DNA of 64,000 bases. Origin: JBCDBD01 sp039184335. Lineage in GTDB: Bacteria; Bacteroidota; Bacteroidia; Flavobacteriales; Flavobacteriaceae. Shown here piece by piece: positions 53,533 through 61,841 of the stretch. The DNA is taken from assembly GCA_039184335.1 (NCBI GenBank), contig JBCDBD010000010.1, positions 1 through 64,000 on the forward strand. The letters are read 5' to 3'. Within the stretch, counting starts at the first letter, position 1. Each line of letters opens with the position of its first letter. The translations under genes and the position numbers were made by a program. The notes beneath the pieces are model-generated. The model was not told the DNA's origin, did no database searches, and saw only the letters and a list, made by a program, of their open reading frames with translations.

Positions 53533-54015
53533 TTAAGATAAAGACATTTTTTCTACAACTTCCTTTAATTCAGTTTCTTTTTGTGTTCCGATGAGAAATT
53601 TTTTCCCATTCTTTAATTCAACCGCGAGCCCTTTGTTTCCTTTTATATTGTAAACTGTTCCATATGTTGTCCAAAGACGTATTCCCCAGCCTCCAACAAA
53701 ACCGTAATTCACGACTTTTACATTTTTTATGTCGCTCCAAGCAACCCTCTTTTTTATAAAGGGAAAGAAATGCATTTGAATTCCATTTTTGTCAATAGCG
53801 GTTTTTAGTTTCATTGTAAAAAAAAGGCCAAGCACGGCGAAGATGGCTGTTGCACCTAAAATCAATCCAAAATCAGATAGCGTGCGGTCTGCCCATACGT
53901 CTCCTTTGATCAGCGTTCTGTCAATTAGCAGTAGTGGCAAAACGCTTATGGCAATCAGAAGCAGCCAAAGCCACCATTGCGTGAATTTTTGTACTTCTTT
54001 AAATTCAATATGCAT
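53533..54015 (-). CDS. Two-helix membrane protein with PH-like C-terminal domain
   Basis: 160 residues from ATG 54015. Two membrane helices (WWLWLLLIAISVLPLLLI and LILGATAIFAVLGLFFTMKL) are followed by a soluble domain of about 80 residues with the strand pattern of a bacterial PH-like fold (MHFFPFIKKRVAWSDIKNVK, then GLAVELKNGKKFLIGTQ). Such proteins are common orphan membrane proteins in Bacteroidota. It stands alone between a gene remnant and the IS3 element and may still be intact. No specific role known. Confidence 0.68.
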   Translation of the reverse strand: MHIEFKEVQKFTQWWLWLLLIAISVLPLLLIDRTLIKGDVWADRTLSDFGLILGATAIFAVLGLFFTMKLKTAIDKNGIQMHFFPFIKKRVAWSDIKNVKVVNYGFVGGWGIRLWTTYGTVYNIKGNKGLAVELKNGKKFLIGTQKETELKEVVEKMSLS

Positions 54016-54194
54016 TTGCGTTCAGTTTTTCAATTATTGCCTATGGGGGGTCTTGTGTATGATCAGTTGCGGGATTTTACTCACTAACTTTTTAGTTTTG
54101 CGTCGACCTTTGATTTGTATTTATACTTATGTTTTGTCACCTAAACCGGCTATTGCTTATATGAAGACTTACCCCTTTTCGTACAGCGGTTAAA

Positions 54195-55046
54195 TTAAAC
54201 AAATTGGTTTTTTAAAGGGGCATGCCCCTTTAAAAATTCCTGTAAATATTCTTTTGGACTGCTTCTTCCCAATGATTTATGGGGATGGAAGCAGTTGTAT
54301 TCATCCCTGAACCTTTCGGTTTCCGAGTTTACCTCTTCGATATCCCTGAACAAGTGGGCATCCAGTACGTCCTCCCTGTATGTGCGGTTGAACCTTTCAA
54401 TATATCCGTTCTGGTTGGGCTTGCCGGGCTGGATGTATTTTATCTCAATGTCCTCGACCTCACAATAGTTGACAAAGACCCTTGAGAGGAATTCAGGGCC
54501 GTTGTCCACCCTTATGGCCAAGGGCTTGCCGTACACCTCAATGGCATCTTTTATGTATTCCACCACCCGTATGCCCGGCATAGAGAAGTTGCCCCTCATG
54601 CACAGTGCCTCCCTGTTGAAGTCGTCCATCAGGTTGAATATCCTAAAACTTCTTCCCGTTATAAGGCTATCGGACATGAAATCGGCACTCCAGACCTCCC
54701 TTGGCGCATCGGGTACTTCCAAGGGTTCCTTTATCCGCTTTGGCAACCGTTTCTTGGTCTTCCTGTGCAAGGACAGCCCCAATAGGCGGTATACCCTCAG
54801 AACACGTTTCCTATTCCAGTTGTGGCCCTGTTTGCGGATGCGGTTGTAGAGCCAATCAAAGCCACGGTTCGGTTTGGCCTCGGCCAGCTCGGTGAGCTTG
54901 TCGATGACCTCCGTATCGTCCCTTTGGCTGCGATAGTACCACATTGAACGGCACAGGCATACGATCGTACAGGCCCTGGCTATGCTCAGACCTTCTTCCT
55001 TCACTATACCTTCCGCCAGCTCTCTCTGCCCACAGGGCCTTAGAGC
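54195..55046 (-). CDS. IS3-family transposase OrfB (read by -1 frameshift)
   Basis: The frame continuing after the slippery site, 283 residues. It holds the DDE integrase core: WSADFMSDSLITGRSFRIFN (first Asp), AIRVDNGPEFLSRVF (second Asp) and the Glu in GKPNQNGYIERFNRTYREDV, with an N-terminal HTH region (NRGFDWLYNRIRKQG). The active residues are all present. It is made as an OrfA-OrfB fusion through a -1 shift. The first in-frame start of its own would be a GTG at 55004, probably unused. Confidence 0.92.
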   Translation of the reverse strand, partial: ALRPCGQRELAEGIVKEEGLSIARACTIVCLCRSMWYYRSQRDDTEVIDKLTELAEAKPNRGFDWLYNRIRKQGHNWNRKRVLRVYRLLGLSLHRKTKKRLPKRIKEPLEVPDAPREVWSADFMSDSLITGRSFRIFNLMDDFNREALCMRGNFSMPGIRVVEYIKDAIEVYGKPLAIRVDNGPEFLSRVFVNYCEVEDIEIKYIQPGKPNQNGYIERFNRTYREDVLDAHLFRDIEEVNSETERFRDEYNCFHPHKSLGRSSPKEYLQEFLKGHAPLKNQFV

Positions 55047-55306
55047 TTTTTTTCAATGATGTCCTTTAGGATGCGGTGGTCAAGACTAAGATCGGCGTAC
55101 ATCGCCTTGAGCTTACCGTTCTCTTCCAGTAACGATTTGAGTTCTTTGAGTTGCTGGGCGTCCATACCACCATATTTACGCTTCCAGTTATAGAAGGTGG
55201 CCGTGGTGATGCCCTTGTCCCGAAAGATGTCGGTCACTTTCATCCCTGAACCGTACTGTTGCAACATTGCAACAATCTGTGTCTCGGTGAATCTGCTCTT
55301 CTTCAT
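55040..55306 (-). CDS. IS3-family transposase OrfA
   Basis: 88 residues with a helix-turn-helix (FTETQIVAMLQQYGSGMKVT, then TTATFYNWKRKYGG) and a leucine-zipper-like helix (QQLKELKSLLEENGKLKAMY). It ends at a TAA right after a run of seven A residues on the minus strand; the motif A-AAA-AAG at 55046-55052 is the classic IS3 slippery site for -1 frameshifting into OrfB. OrfA alone acts as a regulator of transposition. Confidence 0.92.
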   Translation of the reverse strand: MKKSRFTETQIVAMLQQYGSGMKVTDIFRDKGITTATFYNWKRKYGGMDAQQLKELKSLLEENGKLKAMYADLSLDHRILKDIIEKKL

Positions 55307-55461
55307 AATCTAAAAATAATTGATTTTTAAACTGTCCGAAAAACAGAGAAGCCTTCACCAGTTGGCACAACGCTAGGTTTGTTTTACTTGCCTCGCGGGT
55401 CTTCCCACGATGGGCAGCTAGGAGCCGTAATTGCCGTTATACATTGCTAACCACTTGTTTT

Positions 55462-55758
55462 TTATTTTCCTCCAAATATTTTTCCAGCAATATCGTTTGG
55501 CATTGTTGGTCCAGAATCGTCTTTTATTATTGCTCTCCAAGGATTATTTAATTGAGCCGCATTGTGGTTATCATATATATTGACAAAATTTTCAATTTTG
55601 ATTTTCAGATTTACGAAATGTTGCTTTGAAGGGTTTAATCCGTTTGGAATTGATGTGTATTCTTCCCATCCTGCTACCTGTTTGGTTAAGAATTTATGAA
55701 TTGAGCCAAGCCCTTTTAAGGATTGTACAAATTCAATATGGGGGTATTGGATTGTCAC
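55462..55758 (-). pseudogene. Hypothetical gene, probably 5'-truncated
   Basis: 98 codons from a GTG at 55758; the same frame is open back to 55836 without an ATG, giving 26 more plausible residues (KKIAQSVEKDWFNSVEV). That suggests the original start was lost or the gene is a remnant. The protein is mixed, with YPHIEFVQSLKGLGSIHKFL and a C-terminal IAGKIFGGK. No family recognised. It sits beside the IS3 element in the decaying region. If translated, GTG would be the start. Confidence 0.45.
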
Positions 55759-55836
55759 TTCAACTGAATTGAACCAATCTTTTTCTACTGACTGAGCTAT
55801 TTTTTTCTTATTTCGGTTGTAGTCATTATCTAGTAT

Positions 55837-56081
55837 TCAGCTTGCGGCCAACAAAAGAATATAGTTCATATCATCTATACATCTTTTATGGGGTTAACTT
55901 TTAAGGGGGGGGTATGGTTTCAAGGTAGCCGATAACCCCCTAAAAACCAATAGCGGCAATCCATAAAGAAACTAGGGTTTTGCCCCAGTCCTGTCTGCTA
56001 AAGCCTACTTCAGATGAACGGTTTAAAGTTTCCAATACTTGTTCTGGGGCAAATGGTCAGTTGCCCGAGCCTTTAAAACAA
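55837..56081. other. Intergenic stretch without a recognisable gene
   Basis: About 245 bases (part of a 380-base gap) between the truncated gene and the DoxX terminator. It contains a G-run near 55904 and a CCCC-run near 55937, possibly decayed structure. I see no coding frame. Confidence 0.4.
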
Positions 56082-56112
56082 AAAAGACCGGGGAGGGGAC
56101 TCCCGGTCTTTT
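56082..56112 (-). terminator. Strong terminator after the DoxX gene
   Basis: Perfect 11-pair stem AAAAGACCGGG / CCCGGTCTTTT around a nine-base loop, with A and T runs on both sides, 25 bases past the DoxX stop. It ends the TonB-receptor/HmuY/DoxX operon. Confidence 0.88.
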
Positions 56113-56137
56113 GAAAGAGAAACTAACTCAAACTTAA

Positions 56138-56584
56138 CTAGATCGGTTTTAGCCAAAGCAATGGTTTCCATACGTTCCGCTCCTTGAGTACCAAGGCGAT
56201 GTTAATGGCGAAGAATGCACCGGTTTGCGCCAATTCCCCGATGTCATCGGCCTCCAAAAAAACATGGAACAGAAAGATGTTCAGTGTAATGGGCAGCAAA
56301 AACACTGCCCCGATAAAGCTGGTGTACTGTACAATGAGCAATAGCCCGAACAACAGTTCACAAATACCCAATAGTTGCCAGAAATAACCCGTCTGTTTAC
56401 TGCCACTGATGTACAGAATTTTTTGTAGGGTACTTTTTTGGGCAGGGTCCTTAAATTGTGCTGCTTTTTCAACGACCTCAACGGGTGTGGGCATGGGTTT
56501 CTGAAATTTTTGGATACCGCCAAAAATCATCACTCCGCCCAGGATCAGCCGGAGTATAATAAACAAAATAGGTGCGATTTTCAT
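56138..56584 (-). CDS. DoxX-family membrane protein
   Basis: 148 residues with four membrane helices; the first two read ILFIILRLILGGVMIFGGIQ and YFWQLLGICELLFGLLLIVQ, matching the DoxX/SURF4-like family. It is seven bases after the HmuY gene, last of the receptor operon and followed by a strong terminator. DoxX proteins are associated with redox and sulfur or iron metabolism, but the reaction is unknown. In this operon it may aid the iron/haem uptake system or its redox step. Confidence 0.82.
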   Translation of the reverse strand: MKIAPILFIILRLILGGVMIFGGIQKFQKPMPTPVEVVEKAAQFKDPAQKSTLQKILYISGSKQTGYFWQLLGICELLFGLLLIVQYTSFIGAVFLLPITLNIFLFHVFLEADDIGELAQTGAFFAINIALVLKERNVWKPLLWLKPI

Positions 56585-56590
56585 AAGTTT

Positions 56591-57730
56591 TTAATCAGCT
56601 AATGTGGTTTCCCCATCGTTAGGGTTGTATATGTAGTTAAACGTATAGTAGCGTGGGGCATCCACAAAACCGTCGGGATTGGCTGGCGCATCTTCATAAT
56701 AGCTCAAGATCTCAATCTTGGCATACTTGCCGTCATGCGTACGAAAGACCACTATTTTGCCAGGCAACGGACTGACCACATTGGTCATGAAGTTGTAGTT
56801 GTACCACCCATTATCACTACCAGTTGGAATGGCAAACGCTCCTGTGCCATCTTGGGCATAGGTAAGCCCATCGGCAGAAACGACCTCATCAAAAAGGGCA
56901 TCTTCAATGGCCGCACCCCCATTACCATTGCGTACAGGCTCATCATCGGTTCCGGTCACATCGCCCCCGTTGACGGCAATGGTAGTGGCCCTAAAGGCAA
57001 TGTCCCACTCGGTGTCACTTTCGGTGACGGTGCCCGTGGCAAAACTAAATTTGGTAAATGGGCCTGCTGCGGGTTCCCCAAAACCACTGGTGGTAGGTGC
57101 AAACAGGTTTTCCATGGTACCTGAGACCAGGTCCAACAATACAGTGAAACTCGATGTTGCCGTTTTATCAAAGCCATTGGCCACGACACTGACCTCACCC
57201 GAGGTGGCCCCTGCAGGAACCGTAGTGACGATTTGCGTACTGTTCACTGAGGTAATCGTAGCAGCCACTTCCCCAAAACTTACGGTAATCTCAGAAGCAT
57301 CGGTGGGAAAATCGGTTCCTGTAATGGTAACCTCTGTACCCACAGTGCCCTTTTCTGGAGCGATTGAAGTGATGGTAAACTCTACAATTTCAGCTTCTAC
57401 GGTAAAGCTTGACGGTGCTGTCTTGTCAAAGCCATTGGCCGAGACACCGACCGCTCCAGAAGTGGCCCCGTCAGGCACTGTAGTGACAATCTGCGTACTG
57501 GTCAATGACGTAATCGTTGCGGTAACGCCCCCAAAGGTCACCGTGACTTCAGAGGTATCGGTGGGAAAATCTGTTCCCGCGATGGTCACCTCAGTGCCTA
57601 CCGTACCTGATTCTGGGGTAATCGAAGTAACGGTGAATTCGACAAGGGTATCCCCATCATCATCGTCACTACAGCTGATAAATGCAAAGAGCATAAAGCA
57701 GAGTCCAAATAGTTGTAATGTAGTTTTCAT
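56591..57730 (-). CDS. HmuY-family lipoprotein with two TIG domains
   Basis: 379 residues. A lipobox cysteine followed by Ser-Asp-Asp-Asp-Asp marks it as a surface lipoprotein. Two very similar IPT/TIG repeats come next (residues about 28-113 and 115-200; GTVGTEVTIAGTDFPTDTSE and GTVGTEVTITGTDFPTDASE). The C-terminal half is a HmuY domain (TEWDIAFRATTIAVNGG, then FRTHDGKYAKIEILSYYEDA). HmuY proteins bind haem and hand it to a TonB receptor; the histidine ligands cannot be confirmed by eye. The receptor gene is 13 bases upstream in the same operon. Confidence 0.9.
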   Translation of the reverse strand: MKTTLQLFGLCFMLFAFISCSDDDDGDTLVEFTVTSITPESGTVGTEVTIAGTDFPTDTSEVTVTFGGVTATITSLTSTQIVTTVPDGATSGAVGVSANGFDKTAPSSFTVEAEIVEFTITSIAPEKGTVGTEVTITGTDFPTDASEITVSFGEVAATITSVNSTQIVTTVPAGATSGEVSVVANGFDKTATSSFTVLLDLVSGTMENLFAPTTSGFGEPAAGPFTKFSFATGTVTESDTEWDIAFRATTIAVNGGDVTGTDDEPVRNGNGGAAIEDALFDEVVSADGLTYAQDGTGAFAIPTGSDNGWYNYNFMTNVVSPLPGKIVVFRTHDGKYAKIEILSYYEDAPANPDGFVDAPRYYTFNYIYNPNDGETTLAD

Positions 57731-57743
57731 AGTAATCTTAAGT

Positions 57744-59867
57744 TTAAAATTGAATATTTAATCGTCCGAACAATTGCCGACCTGGATTGACCCGTATAGT
57801 ATTGTCAACCGAGGAAAATGGGCTGGTACCCTCAAAATCAAAAAGGTTGTTGGCCCCCAGCTGCAATTGGTAATAGTTGAAAAAAGTCTTTCCTAAAGAA
57901 AGATTGACCAAGGCATAACCATCGATAAAAGAATTGTCAAAATCATCCAAGAAGCCATTGCCATTCAAATCGGTAAGACCAAACCTGCTGCGATAGACCA
58001 CCCGCAGATTGGCATTTGCCTTCCATTCGGGTACCTCATAAAATGCCTTGAAGTTCAATAGGTGTCGCGAACGGTTTTCCAGGCCAAAATATTCGTCACG
58101 GCCAATTCGGATGGTTTCTTGGGTATTGGGATCTCGGGCAAAGGCCCCATTTTCTTCCAAATCATCTTCCCGGTCCTTGTCGAAGGCGTAAAGCAATTGG
58201 TACCCTGCAGAAAGATCAAGGTGTTCAAGTACTCGGTATTGTAGGTCCACTTCTAGACCCTGGGTGTACACCCGTTCCCTATTGATATAGCCAAATACAT
58301 TGGCGCCATTTCTTTTGGTAGCCAGTATTCGGGTATCGATTAGGTCGGTGAAATCATTTCTGTAGAAGTTGATATCACCCCTGAGCCTTCCTTTTTTGTA
58401 GCCAAACCCAAAGTTGTAGCCAATGGAACTTTCTGCATCCAACGATTCCCCCAGTTCAGAGAACGGTACGGGGAGGATGAGGTTTCCGTCGACATCGGTA
58501 ATGAGCTCATCGTTGTCGATCAGCCTTTGCATTCCCTGTACCTCGACTTCCTTTCCAAAAACGGAATACCCTCCACCCAATGCATTGGTAAAATCCAGGT
58601 AAAGCTGTCTAAAGTCTGGGGCCTTGAATCCGCTGCCAACAGATCCCTTTATGGCCAAATGGGGGGTGAGTTCGTATCGGGCAGATATTTTTGGACTCAA
58701 CTGTGAATTGTACTCGCTATGGTTGTCAAACCTCGCCCCAACAATGACGTTGAGCTTTTTTATGGGCTTAAAATCATATTGTGCAAAAACGTATTGCGAA
58801 TCAAACTCAACCAGGTCGGCGAAAAGGGAGCGATCCAAACTTTCAAAGTTATAACCGCCCCCTAAGGTCAGGATGTTGCTATCGGTAAAGGCATGGTGAA
58901 AACGCACTTCTGGACGGTATAATTTCTGGTCAAAGTCGTTGTCCAATAAAATTTCATTATCAATAGGGTCTACCGTTTGTTCATCGGTCACGTAATTGGT
59001 ATAATAAAATTCATATTCGAATCGGGACTTATCAGCGATTTGATGGTCTAGCCGTAGTTGTACATTTCCGTCCCGTTCTTCGCTGGTGCCTGAGGGGATG
59101 TCAAAATCTTGTCGAAAATAACGACCAGAAGCAAAGATTTGCCAAGTGTCCGACGTATCAAAATAGAGTCGGCCGTTAAAGGTGTAGTTGGAATAGGGAT
59201 TGATGGTCTGCTCTTCAGTATCGGGAGTCAAATCGTAGCCATCGGTGCTCAATCGATCCAAAAAGACCGAGTAGCTCCATTTTCCTTTGCGTTGGCCAAG
59301 GCTTATCGTTGAGTTTTGGTTGTTAAAGCTGCCCGAGCGATGGGCTACTTGTCCGCTGATGTTTTCTGTTTTTGGTTTTTCGGTGATAATGTTGATTACC
59401 CCGCCCAGAGCTTCAGAACCAAAAAGTGCCGAAGAGGGCCCTTTGACCACCTCCACTTGTTTGATATTGCCTACGGCAAAACGACTGAGGTCTAAATTGC
59501 CTGAACTTCGACCCACAATCGGAACCCCATCGATCAACACCAACACGTAATCTGAAGCGATACCTTGAATCTGTACACCTTCGCCACCCCCTATGGTCAC
59601 ATCGGGTGTGATCACGATTCCAGTCTGTTCGTTCAATATTTCGTTCAAGCGGGTCACTCCCGTTCGTTGGAGCTGTTTTTTCGGAATCAGGGTGACCGGT
59701 AAGGGTAGGGATGATAGCTGCCGAACCGTACGGGTTGCCGTTACGACCACCTCATCAAGGTCTTGCTGCGCAATACTATCAATAGGTTGCCCTTCGTTTT
59801 GTGCAAATAACGCGTTTAATTGAACCAAGAATATTGGAATTGATATGCCAATTTTATTTAGATTCAT
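57744..59867 (-). CDS. TonB-dependent receptor, probable haem/iron uptake
   Basis: 707 residues from ATG 59867, giving a normal signal peptide (GISIPIFLVQLNALFAQ). The plug (DLDEVVVTATRTVRQLSSLP, RLNEILNEQTGIVITPD, GVQIQGIASDYVLVLIDGVP) is followed by a 22-strand-type barrel ending in an aromatic residue (FGRLNIQF). No STN domain, so it does not signal through a sigma factor. It leads the operon with HmuY and DoxX, divergent from the DUF6607 operon, and the shared gap holds a palindrome. The partner HmuY makes haem or an iron chelate the likely cargo; the exact ligand is inferred. Confidence 0.92.
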   Translation of the reverse strand: MNLNKIGISIPIFLVQLNALFAQNEGQPIDSIAQQDLDEVVVTATRTVRQLSSLPLPVTLIPKKQLQRTGVTRLNEILNEQTGIVITPDVTIGGGEGVQIQGIASDYVLVLIDGVPIVGRSSGNLDLSRFAVGNIKQVEVVKGPSSALFGSEALGGVINIITEKPKTENISGQVAHRSGSFNNQNSTISLGQRKGKWSYSVFLDRLSTDGYDLTPDTEEQTINPYSNYTFNGRLYFDTSDTWQIFASGRYFRQDFDIPSGTSEERDGNVQLRLDHQIADKSRFEYEFYYTNYVTDEQTVDPIDNEILLDNDFDQKLYRPEVRFHHAFTDSNILTLGGGYNFESLDRSLFADLVEFDSQYVFAQYDFKPIKKLNVIVGARFDNHSEYNSQLSPKISARYELTPHLAIKGSVGSGFKAPDFRQLYLDFTNALGGGYSVFGKEVEVQGMQRLIDNDELITDVDGNLILPVPFSELGESLDAESSIGYNFGFGYKKGRLRGDINFYRNDFTDLIDTRILATKRNGANVFGYINRERVYTQGLEVDLQYRVLEHLDLSAGYQLLYAFDKDREDDLEENGAFARDPNTQETIRIGRDEYFGLENRSRHLLNFKAFYEVPEWKANANLRVVYRSRFGLTDLNGNGFLDDFDNSFIDGYALVNLSLGKTFFNYYQLQLGANNLFDFEGTSPFSSVDNTIRVNPGRQLFGRLNIQF

Positions 59868-59885
59868 TCCGAATAATGATGTTGA

Positions 59886-59893
59886 CAAATATA
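59886..59893 (-). promoter_or_regulatory. Promoter -7 element of the receptor/HmuY operon
   Basis: TATATTTG on the minus strand is an exact TAnnTTTG match, 18 bases before ATG 59867, just outside the palindrome. Confidence 0.6.
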
Positions 59894-59898
59894 ACCTC

Positions 59899-59921
59899 TT
59901 ATTTTTAATCGTTCTAAATAA
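59899..59921. promoter_or_regulatory. Palindromic operator candidate between divergent promoters
   Basis: A 23-base imperfect palindrome with outer arms TTATTT and AAATAA; eight of eleven pairs match. It sits between two TAnnTTTG elements, over the -33 regions of both. It may bind a Fur- or DtxR-type iron regulator; the regulator is not identified. Confidence 0.5.
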
Positions 59922-59927
59922 AATTAA

Positions 59928-59935
59928 TATTTTTG
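59928..59935 (+). promoter_or_regulatory. Promoter -7 element of the DUF6607 operon
   Basis: TATTTTTG on the plus strand is an exact TAnnTTTG match, 38 bases before ATG 59973. Confidence 0.6.
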
Positions 59936-59972
59936 TAGCTTGAATCCAGAAATCCTAAATAATGAAATCCAT

Positions 59973-60899
59973 ATGAAACAGATACTGTTCTTCGCCCTTG
60001 GCACACTGTTTTTAACAACAGCGAGTATTGCCCAAAAAAAGAAAGCACTCGATTTACAGGCCATTAAGAATATGTGTGGTTGTTACGAGATCACCTTTAA
60101 GTATACCGAAACCTTTGCACCGGAGATCGACTATGAAAAAAAACTGGACTATACCGCTGCCGCCCTTGAACTTGCGCTGCCCATTATAGATGAAAAAGAC
60201 AAAATTTCGATCCAACACCTACTGGTCGTCAATGATACCATGGTTATCAAGCACTGGCGGCAAGACTGGGAGTATGAGAACCAAAAAGTTTTCCATTATG
60301 ACAGGGACAATAATTGGGTGTTCGAGACATTGCCCAAAAACGAGGTAAAGGGGCAGTGGACCCAAAAAGTGTTTCAGGTTGACGACAGTCCCAGATATTC
60401 TGGTTCTGCCACCTGGGTACATTATGACGGAAAGCATTATTGGGAAAACAAATCAGATTCCCCACTTCCACGTAGGGAATATACCAAGCGAAAAGATTAC
60501 AATGTCATGATACGGGGCAACCGTCATGAGATTACCGATTTTGGATGGGTGCACGAACAGGACAATGATAAGATCATTCGTGCTGATGGTCAAGATGATG
60601 TTCTTTTGGCACAGGAAAAGGGAATGAACACCTATACCAAGGTTGCCGATGAAAAATGTCAGGTTGCAAAGGATTGGTGGAACAAGCACAGCAATTTCTG
60701 GGCTACGGTACGTGCTTCTTGGAATAACGTTTATGATAGGGAAGGAGACCTGACCCTATTAAGATCTGTGGATCAAAAGCCCTTATTCATGCATTTTTAT
60801 CCTCTGGAAAAGGCAAACGCCAATGTCTCCCAAATCAAGGAACTGATTGGCAGGTTTGTCGTTGATACTGAAACTGAACAAAGTGCTGATGGCAAATAA
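59973..60899 (+). CDS. DUF6607-family secreted protein
   Basis: 308 residues from ATG 59973, with a signal peptide (ILFFALGTLFLTTASIAQ). The mature protein has many Trp, Asp and Lys, with blocks NMCGCYEITFKYTETFAP, VIKHWRQDWEYE, YDRDNNWVFETLPKNEVKGQ and FNNVYDREG-type late region (SWNNVYDREGDLTLL). DUF6607 proteins are found next to TonB receptors and FMN-binding proteins in Flavobacteriia, as here. The function is unknown; the association suggests a role in iron or haem handling. The start agrees with the promoter. The gene overlaps the next by 11 bases. Confidence 0.85.
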   Translation: MKQILFFALGTLFLTTASIAQKKKALDLQAIKNMCGCYEITFKYTETFAPEIDYEKKLDYTAAALELALPIIDEKDKISIQHLLVVNDTMVIKHWRQDWEYENQKVFHYDRDNNWVFETLPKNEVKGQWTQKVFQVDDSPRYSGSATWVHYDGKHYWENKSDSPLPRREYTKRKDYNVMIRGNRHEITDFGWVHEQDNDKIIRADGQDDVLLAQEKGMNTYTKVADEKCQVAKDWWNKHSNFWATVRASWNNVYDREGDLTLLRSVDQKPLFMHFYPLEKANANVSQIKELIGRFVVDTETEQSADGK

Positions 60900-61443
60900 G
60901 GTCAAGTTCCACAACTCGATTTTACTCTTTTGTGGGGTCTTTCTAATTTTGGCATTCTCCGATGCCAAAATTTCACCTCGATTGCAACAAAAACTTAACG
61001 CTGCCGTACAGGGTACTTTTGAGGTAGAGGCATTCACCTTGCAGGCCATTGCGGTAGCGGAGACCTTCAACGACCAAACCTTGGCGCAATTTGGGTCAGA
61101 GAACATGTTCAAAGTACTTCAAAATGACCAACTGCTGGGGTATGCCTATTTGGGGCAAGCCCCCAGTATGAAGAATATTTTCGATTATGTGGTCTTGTTC
61201 CATCCAAATTTGACCATCAAAAAATCGAAGGTACTGATCTATCGCGAAGATTACGGACGACAAATTGGAAGCCAACGATGGTTGAAACAATTTATTGGAA
61301 AGAAGTGGGGTGATCCCTTGGTCTATGGAGAAGATATTGATGCCATTTCTGGGGCGACAATTTCGGCCAAGTCAATGACCAAGGCCATCAATGATGTACT
61401 AACCAGCATGAAAGTGCTACAAAAAAACGGATTGTTGAAATGA
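60889..61443 (+). CDS. FMN-binding-domain protein with flavinylation motif
   Basis: 184 residues from ATG 60889, inside the end of the DUF6607 gene. A hydrophobic N-terminus (ILLFCGVFLILAFS) is a signal or anchor. The C-terminal FMN-binding domain carries D151-A-I-S154-G-A-T157 in DAISGATISAKSMT, matching the ApbE flavinylation motif Dxx[ST]GAT, so T157 should hold covalent FMN outside the cytoplasm. It then could shuttle electrons, for instance to ferric iron or haem. Neighbours DUF6607 and the four-helix membrane protein are likely partners. No apbE gene is in the window. Confidence 0.88.
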   Translation: MANKVKFHNSILLFCGVFLILAFSDAKISPRLQQKLNAAVQGTFEVEAFTLQAIAVAETFNDQTLAQFGSENMFKVLQNDQLLGYAYLGQAPSMKNIFDYVVLFHPNLTIKKSKVLIYREDYGRQIGSQRWLKQFIGKKWGDPLVYGEDIDAISGATISAKSMTKAINDVLTSMKVLQKNGLLK

Positions 61444-61796
61444 ACCCTATGGAAAATATCCACCCGTTGTACCACAATCCGTTCGGAGTGGCCTTTCAGT
61501 GGAAAAGGTGTACGGCAAAGGAAGTAAGCAAGGTACAATTGGTATTTCGTGATACGGGCCTCTTGTTTTCGCATGATGAACTGTCCCAGTTTTTGATACA
61601 GATCAACGGCACCCTAAAAGAGGTCAAGCTGTGCAGCAATTGTGCTGAAGATGGGCAATGTCGTGCCATTATTTTAGAGACACCCTTAAAACAGCTCAGC
61701 TTTGCAATAAGCCTAAAGGAGTTGAAGGCACTCAGTGAACTGGTTGAGGGTGCGCTCTTTCAATTGGGATTGAATAAAATGTTACGACAGCTATAG
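61440..61796 (+). CDS. Small protein of the flavin/DUF6607 operon
   Basis: 118 residues, ATG overlapping the previous stop by four bases (ATGA). No signal peptide. It contains PLYHNPFGVAFQWK at the start and a CSNC motif with a later cysteine near residues 65-75, and a helical C-terminus (ISLKELKALSELVEGALFQL). It is like the Bacteroidota DUF6686 proteins as I recall them, a weak call. The cytoplasmic location and cysteines suggest a small accessory or metal-binding protein of the operon. Confidence 0.6.
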   Translation: MNPMENIHPLYHNPFGVAFQWKRCTAKEVSKVQLVFRDTGLLFSHDELSQFLIQINGTLKEVKLCSNCAEDGQCRAIILETPLKQLSFAISLKELKALSELVEGALFQLGLNKMLRQL

Positions 61797-61841
61797 GTGT
61801 AGCACCAAAAGCCTTTTCATTTTATTTCATAAATTCGGTTC

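Larger units (their letters stand above)
54173..55345 (-). mobile_element. IS3-family insertion sequence
   Basis: About 1.17 kb with two overlapping transposase frames and related ends. The right end reads TGTTTTTCGGACAGTTTAAA on the minus strand; the left end on the plus strand is CCCTTTTCGTACAGCGGTTA, sharing TTTTCG-ACAG but having lost the terminal TG. No target duplication is seen. The broken left end suggests it may no longer move. Its closest relatives are probably in the IS407-like group (judged by eye from OrfB). Confidence 0.8.

Noticed and set aside
55354..55450. Sequence next to the IS resembling an integron attC site (GTTATAC and GCACAAC-like ends)
   Set aside because: The ends do not fit the GTTRRRY consensus, there is no integron integrase, and no second site was found in the window.
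56907..57761. 284-codon frame on the plus strand, rich in Val, Ser and Thr
   Set aside because: It mirrors the two TIG repeats of the HmuY-family gene; the repeated look comes from that gene.
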